A program made the translations under genes and the position numbers. A stretch of DNA of 64,000 nt, from the NCBI GenBank assembly GCA_963726335.1, contig CAVSCD010000013.1, positions 97,771 to 161,770 on the forward strand, in the 5' to 3' direction. Origin of the DNA: CAVSCD01 sp963726335 (lineage in GTDB: Bacteria; Acidobacteriota; Aminicenantia; Aminicenantales; UBA8522). Below, piece after piece: positions 16,650 to 28,204 of the stretch. Position 1 is the first letter of the stretch; each line of letters opens with the position of its first letter. The notes beneath the pieces are model-generated. The model saw only the letters and a program-made list of their open reading frames with translations, was not told the DNA's origin and ran no database searches.

Positions 16650-19600
16650 CAAAAGCTGAAGCGCATTCCCAGCCGGACCGAGATCGGCGGATAGAAAAGG
16701 CCATCCATCCCAAAAGCGTTATTGGGGACATAACCCACGCTGTCATCAAGGTCCCAGTCCCCGGAAAGAAGCTGATCTTCAGTTACCGTCAGGTTGTAGA
16801 GGTTGCGATAGGGGAAAAAGGCCGTCGCCGTCGCGACGTTGAAGACATTGTCGACGTTGACATTGAAACTGAGGGAAGTCTTGCCCATCCTGAGGCTGTA
16901 CTCTGCGTAGAGGTTGGTAACCCAGGTGAACGGCGTACGTCCCAGGTTCCCCCTATTATAAGGCATATAATTGTCGTTATCGAGCATCCAATATTCGGTC
17001 ATCGGCCTCCCTGTGTTCGCCCTCAACACGAGGCCGACGGTCAGACGAAAGGGGAACGTATAGGCGCCGTAGAGCTTGAAGACGTGCGGCCGGTCCGTGG
17101 CCAGCTCGCCGTCGATCGGATTGAGATTCTTGTCATAAGCCAGATACCACGTGTCGAAGTTCCTCTCCACGTTCGGGCTGTTCCTCCCCACGCCTCCTGA
17201 GGTATACTCATCCGAGCTCGCGAGGCCGGAGTAATTGCCGGAGAGCCGGCTCCAGGTATAGGAGACGCCGCCCAGCCATCTGTCTGCCAATCTCTTGTCG
17301 AGGCTGAAATTGAGGCCCCAGTATTCGCGCTTGGCCTTGGGGCACGCCGGGTACCTGTCGTCGAACTTCCCGCCCTCCGCTTCCGACAGGGAATAGCCAT
17401 AGCCGGGGTTCGCCTCGTAATAGAGGACCTCCGTTTCGGTGCGGACGCCCACATCCTCGATGGCATAGCGCAAGTGCTTCTGGACGAGGCGCACCGTGCC
17501 GGAGAGGTTTTCCATAAGCTTTTTCTCGAGGCCGAAGGAGAATTCCTGCTGGCTCATCGGCCTCAGGCTGGGATCGACGAAGTCCGGGTTGAAGGGCAGA
17601 TAATCGTAGGTCAGCAGAAGGGTGCCCGGATAATACCCGTCTTTCCCGATTTTGTCCCATTCGTATGTGTCCAGCGTATAAAAAGCGGCCGCGTTCGTTC
17701 TCCCCCCGAAGGCGTTCGCCGCGGTGTAGAGCTTCATGACATCGTAGTAGAGGCCGTAGCTTCCGAAAACCTTGAAGTTCCCGTCCCCAAGCACGTCATA
17801 AACGAGACCCAAACGGGGAGCCAGCTTGTCCCCGAAGCTGAAATCGATCGGCTTGACCCCCTCCAAAGCCGGGTCGTTCGAGTACACCGGAATGTATTCG
17901 CTTTCCGTCCGGAGGCCGAGGTTCAGGGTGAGGCGGCTATTGATCGTCCAGCTGTCCTGGAGGTAGAGCGCCCACCTGTCCGAATGGACGTTGAAGAAGG
18001 AGCCGATCGGACCCGTGACTTCGTTTCCGGACACGCCGTAATAGCCATACTTTCCTCGGCCATAGTTCACGCCCTGATTGATCAGGGGCCGGTTCCAAGC
18101 CAACCCGATGGCCGGATAGTCCGGATACTTGTAGCCGTACGCCCAATCTTCTGAGGTTCGCACCCATTGAGCCCCGAACTTAAAGGAATGCTCCCCGGCG
18201 AAATCCAGATAATACGTCAGGTCGCCGCCGGCATAGGACCTCTGGGCCACCTTTTTTTCCATGACGTTGAGTGCGCCCGAGGGCATGTTCGTCCAGCCCC
18301 GGGGCCTTATATATTCGGCAGGAATACCCGGGAAAACCGAGTTGCCCGTCCCGCCGTGTGAGTAGCGCGGTGATGTGGGCTGGACGAGCTGATCGGTCTG
18401 GTTGTTATAGAACGATCCCCCGCGCACGCTGACCAGGAAGTTGTTCCCGAAGGTGAAGTCGGCGTAGGCGGCGGCGGTCCAATAGGGAAACCGAAATCCA
18501 TAATCCGGCCAGACATCGTTCGGATCGCCCGTTCCATCCCGCGGCGGCAAGGCGCCCTTATAGTTATAGAAATTGCTCACAAAGCTCGCGCCCAGGCGCA
18601 TGAACCGGAAAGGCTGGGCGGTCAGTTTCGCCTGGGAGTTCCAGTAATAGTCCCGCTCGGTATAGTCCCCTTCGATCAGCGACGGTTCGAACTTCACGTG
18701 CCGGGTCGTCTCGAGATAGACCGGGAGAAAAGAGCCGTAAAACCACAGCCGGTCCTTGATGAAGTACCCGCCGAGGTCGAACCCGGCCTCGACGCGGTCC
18801 ACCTTGTCCTTGCCATAGAGGTCCTGGTAGTTCACGTACTCGGCGACGCTCTGATCGTAGGGATTCAGGCGGAGGGTGTCCCTTTCTTTGCCGTTCAACC
18901 GCGAGCCGCTGTAGTAGCCGAGCACGTCGCCGTGGAAGGCGTTCCCGCCCTGGCGGGTGATGACGTGGATAACCCCGCCCAGCGAGCCGCCGTATTCGGC
19001 CTGGTAGCCGCTGGCCTTGACCTGGACCTCGTCGACGAACTCGAAGGCCACGCCCTGGCCCCGCACTCCCGTATACAGGTTGGTGATGTCCGTGCCGTCG
19101 ACGTAGAACATGTTCTCGGAGCCGGAGGCGCCGTCGACCGAGACGCCGGAGAGCATGGGTTCGTTCTGGACGCCGGGAACGGCGCCGACCAGCGAGTCGA
19201 AGTCCCTTCCCCGGGGCAGCAGGTCGAACACCTCCCTGGTCATCGTCATGCCCTTGACCGTGCTCTTGACGTCGACGAGGGGCGACTGGCCGATGACCGT
19301 CACCTCCTCTTCGATCGCGCCGAGCGGCATGGTGATGTTCAGCTTGACGGTCTGCTCGAGCTCGACGATGATCCCGTCGCGCGTGACGGTCTTGAAGCCC
19401 TGGAGAGCGAAGCTGACTTTGTAAAGGCCCGGCGTCAGGGCGAAAAGGCGATAAACGCCGTTCTCATCGGAGATAGCGGTCCCTTTGCCGACGAGCTTCG
19501 GGCTGGAGGCTTCGACCGTGACACCCGGAAGCGCCGCGCCCTGATCGTCGGTGATCGTACCGAACATCTTGCCGGTAGGCGTCTGGGCGGATAGGAACGC

Positions 19601-19675
19601 GGCCGTGACCGTAAGCGCTATGACAAGGAGACCCATCCCGAGGAGCGCACGAGAATACTGCGTCAGTCGTCCCAT
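16649..19675 (-). CDS. TonB-dependent receptor with carboxypeptidase-regulatory N-domain (Oar-like)
   Basis: An outer-membrane receptor of about 1,008 residues. A signal peptide ends near AFLSAQ. Next is a CarboxypepD_reg-like fold (KMFGTITDDQGAALPGVTVEASSPKLVGKGTAISDENGVYRLFALTPGLYKVSFALQGF), then the plug (VFDLLPRGRDFDSLVGAVPGVQ ... SGSENMFYVDGTDITNLYTG ... GGSLGGVIHVITRQGGNAFHGDV). A long beta-barrel follows, ending in RLGMRFSF with the C-terminal Phe needed for BAM assembly. The start at 19675 is chosen because AAGGAGGAAGAAG immediately precedes it; an upstream in-frame ATG at 19699 is less likely. A decayed paralogue lies at 28205-31253. Such receptors import oligosaccharides, peptides or other large ligands. 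Confidence 0.93.
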   Translation of the reverse strand: MGRLTQYSRALLGMGLLVIALTVTAAFLSAQTPTGKMFGTITDDQGAALPGVTVEASSPKLVGKGTAISDENGVYRLFALTPGLYKVSFALQGFKTVTRDGIIVELEQTVKLNITMPLGAIEEEVTVIGQSPLVDVKSTVKGMTMTREVFDLLPRGRDFDSLVGAVPGVQNEPMLSGVSVDGASGSENMFYVDGTDITNLYTGVRGQGVAFEFVDEVQVKASGYQAEYGGSLGGVIHVITRQGGNAFHGDVLGYYSGSRLNGKERDTLRLNPYDQSVAEYVNYQDLYGKDKVDRVEAGFDLGGYFIKDRLWFYGSFLPVYLETTRHVKFEPSLIEGDYTERDYYWNSQAKLTAQPFRFMRLGASFVSNFYNYKGALPPRDGTGDPNDVWPDYGFRFPYWTAAAYADFTFGNNFLVSVRGGSFYNNQTDQLVQPTSPRYSHGGTGNSVFPGIPAEYIRPRGWTNMPSGALNVMEKKVAQRSYAGGDLTYYLDFAGEHSFKFGAQWVRTSEDWAYGYKYPDYPAIGLAWNRPLINQGVNYGRGKYGYYGVSGNEVTGPIGSFFNVHSDRWALYLQDSWTINSRLTLNLGLRTESEYIPVYSNDPALEGVKPIDFSFGDKLAPRLGLVYDVLGDGNFKVFGSYGLYYDVMKLYTAANAFGGRTNAAAFYTLDTYEWDKIGKDGYYPGTLLLTYDYLPFNPDFVDPSLRPMSQQEFSFGLEKKLMENLSGTVRLVQKHLRYAIEDVGVRTETEVLYYEANPGYGYSLSEAEGGKFDDRYPACPKAKREYWGLNFSLDKRLADRWLGGVSYTWSRLSGNYSGLASSDEYTSGGVGRNSPNVERNFDTWYLAYDKNLNPIDGELATDRPHVFKLYGAYTFPFRLTVGLVLRANTGRPMTEYWMLDNDNYMPYNRGNLGRTPFTWVTNLYAEYSLRMGKTSLSFNVNVDNVFNVATATAFFPYRNLYNLTVTEDQLLSGDWDLDDSVGYVPNNAFGMDGLFYPPISVRLGMRFSF

Positions 19676-20119
19676 CTTCTTCCTCCTTCGCTCGCACAAA
19701 AGGGCAGAAGCTCGGCGATGAACTGAGCGGCGGCGAAATCGGCCCTATTTAGATAAGCATACGCGGTGACACACCGCTTTTTCCCTACTGGCGCGATTAT
19801 ATCTGCAATAAAGGCAGAACGAAAACAACGGTGCGATTGATACGGCTTCAGGAGCGTGTTCCGGGGTTCACCGCCGCTCTTCCTCGTAGGCAACTATCAT
19901 CCGAATCAGAGGCCAAAGTCAAGCCGATCATAGGGATGCTTCTCCCAGCTCATTAAGATAACAGGACCGTCCCCAGTTCTTCTCTACCGTCCCCGTCCCT
20001 TCTGCGTGGGGAGCTGGCGGACGGTGATTGAGCGATGGCCAGAATCTTGACAATCGGCGTCACCGAGACCTAGTATCTGTTTGTGGGAACCCCTCCATCA
20101 ACACGGGGGGACAATCAAG
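19676..20119. other. Upstream region of the TonB receptor, paralogous to 31254-31405
   Basis: No gene was found. Bases about 19800-19945 match the region upstream of the second TonB receptor (shared blocks such as AATAAAGGCAGAA, GATACGGC, GTTCACCGCC, GGCAACTATCATCC and AGGCCAAAGTCAAGC), so promoter DNA was duplicated with the gene. At about 19967-20031 there is a REP-like inverted repeat (ACCGTCCCCAG ... CTGGCGGACGGT). Confidence 0.55.
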
Positions 20120-22140
20120 AAATATCATCGTGGAAAACTCCGGCGGGGGCATGGTTGCGGGCATAAAGCGCGGGACGAGGCCTGGACCGCCGTCCCCTGA
20201 ATCAACCGCCGAAAGATGTCCGACCCGGAGCGGCGGCTGCGTTTCGAGCAGGAAGCCAAATCCGCCTCCGCGCTGAACCATCCGAACATCGTCACCATCT
20301 ACGACATCGGCCAGGCGGACGATGTCTTTTTCATCGCGATGGAGTACGTCGCAGGCCAGACGCTCGACAGGCTGATCGGCCCGAAGGGGCTGCCGCTTAA
20401 GGAAGCGCTGAGCTTCGCGCTTCAGATCGCCGACGGCCTCGCAAAAGCTCACGCAGCGAGGATCGTTCACCGCGACTTGAAACCATCCAACATCATGGTC
20501 ACCTCGGACGGCCTCGTCAAGATCCTCGACTTCGGGCTGGCGAAACTCGTCGAAAAGGTCGAACAACCCGGCGACCTCGCCGTGACCATGACACTCGCCC
20601 GGGCGCCGGTCACCGAGGAGGGCATGATCCTCGGGACCATAGCCTACATGTCGCCGGAGCAGGCTGCCGGCAAATCCGTGGATGTCCGTTCGGACATCTT
20701 CTCCTTCGGGTCGGTCCTTTATGAGATGCTGACCGGCCGCCGGGCCTTCGACGGAGAAACGAAAGCCACCACGATGGCGGCGGTCATCGCTCTGGACCCG
20801 GCGTCGCCGAGCGGAATCTCGCGGAGTCTGCCGGCGGTGGTAGAGCAAGTCGTGATGCGGTGCCTACGGAAAGACCCCAAGCGCGCTGGCAAAACATGTC
20901 GGACCTTAATGTCGCGCTTCAGGATATGAAAGAGGAGTCCGAATCGGGCAAGCTTCAAGCCGCGGCCGCCGCACCGTCGCCGGCACGCTGGAAGCCTTGG
21001 CTCCTGATCGCGTTGGCCGCGTTGGGAGTCCTGGCGGCGGGGGGCGTCATAGCTTGGTTCTTGTTGAAACCCACTCCGGGACCGGTGATGGTCCAACCGG
21101 AGCGGATCACGTTCGAGTCGGGGGGCGCGTTCACTCCGGCGATCTCGCCCGACGGAAAAATGATCGCCTATTCGTCCGAGCGGAACGGTAACATGGATAT
21201 CTACGTGCGGCAGCTGAGCGGACAGCAGACCCTCCGGCGGACGACACACCCGGCGCCCGACTGGTTTCCGTGCTTCTCACCGGACGGGTCGAAGATCGTC
21301 TTCTGGTCCGAGCGGGACGGCGGGGGGCTCTATATCTTCGAGGCTCTCGCCGGGGACGAGCGTCGGATCGCCGAGGGCGGACGACTGCCAACGTTCTCTC
21401 CCGACGGGTCGACGATCCTCTACCTGGTCGCTTCCGCGACCGGGTGGGCCAAGCTGTTCATGGTCCCCGCGGCCGGGGGCGTTCCCCGCCCCTTCCAGCC
21501 GGAATTCGTCGTTCTCCGCAAAGGAGCGTCGCATTCATCGCCGTTGTGGTCCTGGGACGGCAAGACTATTTTCTTCGACGGGATGCGGCCCGGCGACCCG
21601 GACGCCCGCGGCTGGTGGCTGGCGCCTGTCGCCGGAGGCCCGGCCGTACAAATCCAGCTGCCTCAATTTATCTATCCCCGCGCGACCCGTGTTGTTATGG
21701 CCTGGTGGAATGACCAGTATTTATTATACGGAGGGCACGTCGGTGGCCTCTATGAGCCTGTATCGGGTTCCGCTCTCCGAAGGATCCGCGGCCGGCGGCC
21801 GGCCGCCGCAGCTCATCGCATCATTGCCCGCGATGCTGTGGGGAGTCTCGATATCGGCTGACGGCCGGATGGTCTTCAGCACCCTTTCTGCGACACCCAA
21901 CATCTGGTCAGTGCCGCTAAGATGAGTGACGGTATGGCCTCGGGACCGCCCGAGCCGGTCACCTCCGATTCGACGGGGAAAGGGGACGTCGCCGTTTCCG
22001 CGGACGGCTCGACTCTTGCCTGGACGGCCTACTCCCCGCAACGAACAGAGATCCGGCTCCGCCAACGACGACCGGCCACGAAGAATCGATTGTCTGCTCC
22101 AACGCCACGACGAACGTCGTCCCGCGTTGAGCGGACTTCT
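20120..22140 (+). pseudogene. Ser/Thr kinase with PD40 propeller, multiply frameshifted
   Basis: The order of the original protein can be followed through at least four frames. A damaged P-loop region (IIVENSGGGM ...) comes first. Then a kinase core from 20216 with LRFEQEAKSASALNHPNIVTIYDIG, the catalytic HRDLKPSN, DFGLAK, and YMSPEQAAGKSVDVRSDIFSFG. A frameshift near 20885 follows, then a transmembrane helix (WLLIALAALGVLAAGGVIAW) and WD40-like PD40 repeats (FTPAISPDGKMIAYSSERNGNMDIYV; FPCFSPDGSKIVFWSERD). Further shifts lie near 21690 and 21925, and the remnant ends VAVSADGSTLAWTAYSPQRTEI. The N-lobe lysine is lost. It is transcribed divergently from the intact TonB receptor. The density of lesions favours real decay. 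Confidence 0.75.
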
Positions 22141-22141
22141 C

Positions 22142-22175
22142 AAAATTGGGGAATTGATATCCTGTCACCAATTTT
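22142..22175. repeat. 34-bp REP-like element, second copy
   Basis: AAAATTGG and CCAATTTT flank the same 18-base core (GGAATTGATATCCTGTCA) found at 16503-16536. Confidence 0.7.
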
Positions 22176-22201
22176 AAAAGCTGAAGCGGGCGCCGACCCG
22201 G
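22173..22201 (-). pseudogene. Orphan last codons of a TonB receptor
   Basis: On the minus strand the bases encode RRVGARFSF followed by TAA. This matches the C-terminus of the two TonB receptors (GRLGARFSF at 28205; RLGMRFSF at 16649). Only the tail is present, between the kinase stop at 22211 and the REP-like element, so it looks like a leftover from recombination or element movement. Confidence 0.5.
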
Positions 22202-22210
22202 CGCTCCAGG

Positions 22211-25025
22211 CTAGCGGACAAGCTGGGAGGCCCAATTCTCGACGACGACCAGGCCGGCTTCCCTGGACAGGATCGGTTGGACCACGACGAAGCGCTGCTC
22301 GTCGGAGGCGACGTCGTAGAGATGGAGGTAAAGCGCGGCTGGCAAGGAAAGCTGGACCCCGATGGCGTCGCCGCGGAAGATTTCCTCCGCCCGGCCTCGC
22401 TGAAAATCGGACCTGGCGTCCACTGGAACCGTCAGCAGCGAGTTGCCGCGGACATAGTACAGCGTTTTTCCGCCGCGTCCCCACCTCGGCTGAACTCCGC
22501 CGTTATCCGAGATCTTCCATTTGCCAGCCCCTCTGGGAAAAGGCCGGACGTAAACCTCGTATGTTCCCGATTCGTTGGATACGTACGCGACATATCGCGA
22601 ATCGACAGACAGGGCCGGGAAAAACTCATCGAACGGGCTTTCCAGAAAGGGCGTCGGCTGACCGCCATTCCATAGATCCATATACCAAAGATCCCTGATT
22701 ATTCCCCTATTGGCATCGACTGCGACGAACACCAGGAATCTGCCGTCCTTGGAGAGCTCCGCCTCGTACTGAGCCACCGGCTCATCGATGAGAGGCCTGG
22801 CCTTGCCGCTCCCATCGGCGGGTCTCGCCACCACCCGACCGACGTTTACCATGGACGAGTACACGATCTCACGGCCGTCCGGTGTCCAGAACGGCTGGAT
22901 GTTGGAGCCAGGTTCAAAGGTTAGACGAGTTTTTGTGGCCTGAGCGGTATCATGAATCCAAATGTCAGCTCTTACCCGCCTCCGTCCCACGAACCGCGAC
23001 ACGGCGGCCATCCGGCGACATCCTCGGATCCGACATGGACTCCTGAGGTTGGCCGATGGCCCCAGTGACTTCGCCCCGCCGATTCACCCAAACCAGGCGC
23101 TGGGCTGCCAGGAGCTTGGGCATATAAACGAGACTGCCGTCGGCAGATATGCTCGGTGCTGAGGCGTCTTCGGCAACACGAACGGGTTTCCCCGTTATGC
23201 CGAACGGCGACAGACGCAACGGAACGGCCCATAATCCACCAGTGCCGAGACCATAAAGAAGGTCTCCTGAAGGAGAATAAGCGATCTGAGCGGAACCTGG
23301 GATATCGAGAACGGGTTCGCGCAATCCACCTTTCGAGATCCTCAGCACCTTCGATGTTCTATCGCTGTAAATAACGACCGCCAGCACTCCCGCTCTATGG
23401 GGCAGCACAAGGGGAGACATGAAGCCAATCTCTCCTTCGCCGGCCTTGGCGAGCAAGGTAGAAATGCCGCCGGCCTCTGGAACTTCATACAGGCCCCCAC
23501 CCGCCCGTGTACCCCAGCCGGCGCCCCAGCTGAAGACAATCAGGCCTTCCGTCCCCCACGATGCGCCGCCGATATCTGTCCCGGGGACATCGCAGATCGT
23601 CCGGGCTTCGCCCCCTGATACAGGAATTCCCTGGAGCGCGTGTTTCATGAGGTCGAAGAAGCCGACGGAAGCGCTGTCGGGCGACCAGAATGGCCGAGCG
23701 GCTCCCTCGGTGTCATGAATGCGCCGAGGCTCCAGCTTGTCCAAGTCCTGGACCCAAACGCCGTCTCCGAGCGCGTAGGCCACCCGCCTTCCATCCGGCG
23801 AGATCGCCGCGCCGCTGAGATAGATAGCGGCCTGCTCGCTTGTGCCCACTGCGAGGCGATACTTGTGCAGGGGGAGAGGACGCATCTCTTTTCGCGGGCC
23901 AAGGAGCAGGACCATGCCGACGGCCCCCACGAGCACGCCGGAGACAGCCCAGATAGCTGCTCGGAACCAGACGCGCCGTTTTCCCAGAAGTTCTTCCCCG
24001 GCCGGTTCCCCCTGGAGAGGGCCGGTAAGAATCGCCTCGATTTCGAGCCGGGCATCGGCGATGTCATGGAGGCGATTCCTGGGATCCCTTTGAAGACAAC
24101 GACGAAGAAGCGACCTTAAAGATCTCGGAGTATCCGCCGGCAGCGCACTCCAGTCGGGTTCGCTCTTTAAAACTTGTGCCAGAATGTCGGATATCGTCTC
24201 TCCCTGATAAGCCCTCTTTCCCGTCAGGCATTCATAAAGGACACAGCCAAAAGCCCAGATATCGGCCCGCTTGTCCGCTGCCCTCCCGCGAGCCTGCTCG
24301 GGACTCATATAGGCGGCAGTCCCGAGGAGGACTCCCGGCTTCGTCATCTCCGCCGTGATCGTCGGCGAGCTCGCGATATCCACGGCCGTCGTCTCTCCGG
24401 CGAACGCCTTGGCCAGGCCGAAATCGAGGATCTTCACCTTGCCCTCGGGCGTGATCATAATGTTACCGGGCTTGAGGTCGCGGTGGATAATCCCTTTTTC
24501 GTGGGCGGCCTCGAGTCCCTCGGCGATTTGACGGCAAGTCTCCAGTGCGTCCTCGAGCGGAAACGCTCCACGGTCCAGCTTTGATTTGAGAGTTTCGCCC
24601 TCCGCCAGCTCCAGGAGGAGAAAGCGTCTTCCCTCGGACTCTTCCAGGCCATGGATGGCAGCGATGTTGGGATGATTCAGCGCGGCCAACATTCGGGCCT
24701 CGCGCTCGAAGCGGGCGAGCCGCTCCGGGTCCTTTGTAAATATCTCAGGCAGAACCTTAACGGCCACCTGGCGGCCCAGCGTCTTATCGAGGGCGCGATA
24801 GACCTCACCCATCCCGCCTTCCCCGAGCTTCTCGAGGATTTCGTAGCGACCGGCTAAAGGCGCGCCTGTCCTGAGTTCTGCGGACGGAGTTTCCTGCGTT
24901 ATGGTTTGGGATAAAACCGGCCCACCCGGCGGGGAAAACCGGCTGCCGCAGTTGCCGCAGAAATTGGTATCCGTGAGATTATTAAATTGACACTTCGGGC
25001 ACTTGATGGTCACTGCCAACCTCAC
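22211..25025 (-). pseudogene. Zinc-ribbon Ser/Thr kinase with PD40 propeller, one frameshift
   Basis: A signalling kinase of about 935 residues. The N-terminal zinc ribbon is CPKCQFNNLTDTNFCGNCG. The kinase domain follows (GRYEILEKLGEGGMGEVYRALD, VAVKVLP, catalytic HRDLKPGN, DFGLAKAF, YMSPEQARG). A single transmembrane helix comes next (WFRAAIWAVSGVLVGAVGMVLLL), then an extracytoplasmic WD40/PD40 propeller (ISPDGRRVAYALGDGVWVQDL; PFWSPDSASVGFFD). At about 22965-22970 the frame breaks at a TGA (EAGKS, stop) and continues in the next frame as ADIWIHDTAQATKTRLTFEPGSNIQPFWTPDG to the end at 22211. Only one indel is needed, so the gene may be intact in reality. The start GTG at 25025 overlaps the upstream gene's stop, so the two are coupled. 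Confidence 0.8.
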
Positions 25026-28000
25026 TAGCGCTTCACCGGCCCGAGGTACTTGTCGAGCCAGTCGAGGGTCTCGCGGATCATCTCCTTGCGCGGGAGAACA
25101 TGGCCACTCTCATAGATGACGTGCCTCTTGTTCTTCCCGGGCGTTCCGAGGCGCTGGAAAACCGGGAGCTGCGACGACCCCGGGGGGAAGATGGCGTCGT
25201 ACCGCCCGTTCAGCATGAGCACGGGCAGCTTCACCCGGGGCACGAAGTTGATCTGGTCAGCCTCGGGAAGGGCCCGCGTGCTCATGATCCCCCCCGCCAC
25301 GAAGATCGCCGCCTGGAAACGGTTTTCCACCGCCAGCAGTACCGGCGCGACCTCGGTGCCCCAGCAAAAGCCGTTGTACGCCAGGCTCCCGGAGTCGATG
25401 TCCTTCCGCGTCTCCAGGTAGTCGATCGACCGGCCCAGGTCCTTCGACCACGCGATCAGGTGGTCGCGGTAGAAGGCGGTCGGCTCGGCAGTCCAGGACT
25501 TGAGCCCGTCCCGCCGCTCGTAGGTGCCCTTGTAGATCGGATACATCAGCGCGCGCCCGCTCTTCATGAAGAAGTCATCGTCGTTCTCGAACTTCTCAGC
25601 CCAGATGGCCGCCGCGCTGGGGAAGTAAACGACGGTCTGGTAGGGCGGCACCGCGTTCTTCGGAAGGAATAGATAGGCAACCACGCGCTCGCCGCCGTAG
25701 GCCGCCTTGAAGCTGATCCTTTCCCGTGTTCCGTCCTCGGTCGCCACCGTCTCCTCCACCCTCGCGTCCAGGTCTCCCTTGTCGTAAGCGTAGAGCCCCT
25801 TGAAGGCGTTGAAGACCTCGTCGGAGACGGGCTTCTCCTTCGCGAAATCGCGGATCTCAAACTCGATCTTTCCTGTCCCGGCAGGAGAAGGAGCCGAGGG
25901 CAGCTTGACGCAGCGGAGGCCGAGGTTGGGCCCGCGTTCCCAGGGGGATTCCGCATCCGGTTGGATGAACATGTACGAGGGCTCGCCGAAGCCCCCGCCG
26001 AGGCTGAACCGCTTGCTCTCCGAACTCTCGTTCCAACACCACTCCTTGACGTTGCCGGCCATGTCGCAGGTGCCGAACGCGCCCAGAGTCCCTTGTCCTC
26101 CGACCGGCACCGTGCCGGCGTCCCGGAAGTTGCTCCCGGGCACGGTGACGGGTGCCCAGCCGACCCCCGCGGCCCTGGACCAGTGATAGAACGTCGGGAG
26201 GCTCTTCCCGACGAACTCAGCGTAGGCGGCGGCCTCGTACCAGCTCACCCCCGCCACCGGGTGCTTTTCCAGCCCCTTGGGGAAGTTCCCCACCTCCCAC
26301 GTCGCGGGGCCGGGGCGGCCCGTCGAATCCACGAAGAGAGCGACCGCTTCCTCCCACGGGATCGTCCGCCCGTCCTTGACGAAGGGCTGTTTCCAGAACT
26401 CGCGCTTTTCGTAGCCGCCCGCCTCCACGAACTTGCTGTACTCCTCGTTAGTGACCTCGGTCCGGTCTATGAGGTAGTCGTCGGCGGGGACTTCCGGAAG
26501 ATCATCGAGACCGTTCACGCTGGCGGCGATCGTCCCGCCCGGCACCGGCACGCGAACCATGCCGCCCGGGATGCTCCCTTCCGGCTCGAGCGGCTCGGGC
26601 CCGTCCGGGGCCCCAATTTCGTACCGGGTGACGAACCCCGGCTTGGCGTACCGGAAGACATAGGCGGACGACGAGGCGGAGGGCATCAACGGCACGCGGA
26701 TGCTCACGAGCGGCGTTTTCCCGAGACTCTCCCAGGCGTTCGGGTCCCCCCTGTACGGCCGGATCGAGACGTCGGCGCCCGCGGGAACGGTCTCGATGGA
26801 AAGGGAACCGACCACCAGGGGCAAGAGACGAGTGAGCTTGGGGTTCTTGGGGATAATATTTTTCCGCTCGAAGAGCCAGGTCAAACGAGGCTTTGTTATC
26901 CGATTGATCGAGGAGTCGTTCGATTTCGGGGATCGCGACTCGTTCCGCCCAGCGGATTTTCGCTTGGCGATTGATGATGGAATAGATCATGAAACCGAGG
27001 GCGAGGAGGACAAGGGCCGAGGGAACGGCGACCACAGGCCGGCGCATGATGCGGAGGAAAGAACGGAGGTTGAATACGCCGGCCTTCTCCTTTTCGAGAG
27101 CCGCCTGGAGCTTCCTGAGGTCCGCCAGCATTTCGGCCGCTGAGCCGTAACGGTCGTCCGCCGTCTTCTTCAGCGCCCGCTTGACGATCCTCTCGAATTC
27201 TTCGGGTACCTTGGGCGCGATCGCCTGGAGAGGCTTCGGCTCCTCGTGGATGATATTGTGGATGACCGCCGACTCCAGGTCCCCTCCGAACGGAAGCTTC
27301 CCGCTCGCCAGTTCATAGAGGACGACTCCCAGCGACCAGATGTCCGTCCGCTCGTCAACAGCCTCGCCTCTCGCCTGCTCGGGCGACATGTAGGCCACTG
27401 TGCCCATGGTCGAGCCCTCTTTCGTGACCATCGCTGCGCCGGCGACCTTGGCCAGCCCGAAGTCCATGATTTTTATCTGCCCCTTGGCCGTCAGCATGAT
27501 GTTCGCGCTCTTGATGTCCCTGTGGACAATTCCCTTTTTATGGGCCTCGTCCAGTCCGGCACAGACCTGGAGGGCGATATCGAGCACCTGGTCGAATGGC
27601 AGGGGGCCCTTGGCAATCTTCTCTCTCAGGCTTTCCCCTTCGACGTATTCCATCGAGATGAAAGCCTTTTCCGCCTGGTCGTCGACCTCATAGATGGTGC
27701 AAATGTTGGGATGGGAGAGGGCCGCCGCGGCCTGGGCTTCGATCGTGAACCGTTTCCTGATATCCTCGTCCAGGGCCAGCCCGGGCGGGAGGAACTTCAA
27801 GGCCACCGGACGTTTGAGCCGCGTGTCGTCAGCCAGATAGACAACCCCCATCCCGCCCCGGCCCAAAACCCTGGTGATCTTGTAGTGACCGGCGATCACG
27901 GTCCCGGAGGCCGGCTCCGCCGGCCCTGGGGCGAGTGTCCGGGTGAATGAGGCTTCTCCCCCGGGAAGCGCCGTCGCGCACTTCCGGCAAAACCTCGAAT

Positions 28001-28046
28001 CTTCCAGATTCTCGATCCCGCAAGATGGGCATTTCATCGATATCAC
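25025..28046 (-). pseudogene. Zinc-ribbon Ser/Thr kinase fused to PEGA, formylglycine-generating-type and dienelactone hydrolase-like domains (one frameshift)
   Basis: One gene of about 1,000 codons interrupted by a single indel near 26840-26860. Its domains run in order. The zinc ribbon is CPSCGIENLEDSRFCRKC. The kinase has LGRGGMGVVYLADD, VALKFLP, the catalytic HRDIKSAN, DFGLAKVAG and YMSPEQARG. A transmembrane helix (VAVPSALVLLALGFMIYSII) follows, then a PEGA-like sandwich (GSLSIETVPAGADVSI). The FGE/SUMF1 domain has DRTEVTNEEYSKFV, HPVAGVSWYEAAAYAEF, GTCDMAGNVKEWCWN and NLGLRCVK. An alpha/beta hydrolase ends the protein, with a Cys-type elbow G-F-C-W-G as in dienelactone hydrolase, then NGRYDAIFP and ESGHVLP supplying Asp and His. 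A kinase with a double enzyme payload outside the membrane is unusual. It probably forms an operon with the next kinase. Confidence 0.8.
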
Positions 28047-28204
28047 TCCGCCGACGCCCTTTGTCCGGTGTGGCTAAAGGCTATCAAGGAGAGGGGGGCG
28101 AGTCAAATGAAGACAAACTACCCGCCGTTTCGCCAGCGCGTAACAAAAAGTGCGTAAATTTCGATGATGATGTCAGCGAGGAGGACCGGGCCTGTCCCCA
28201 ATCT

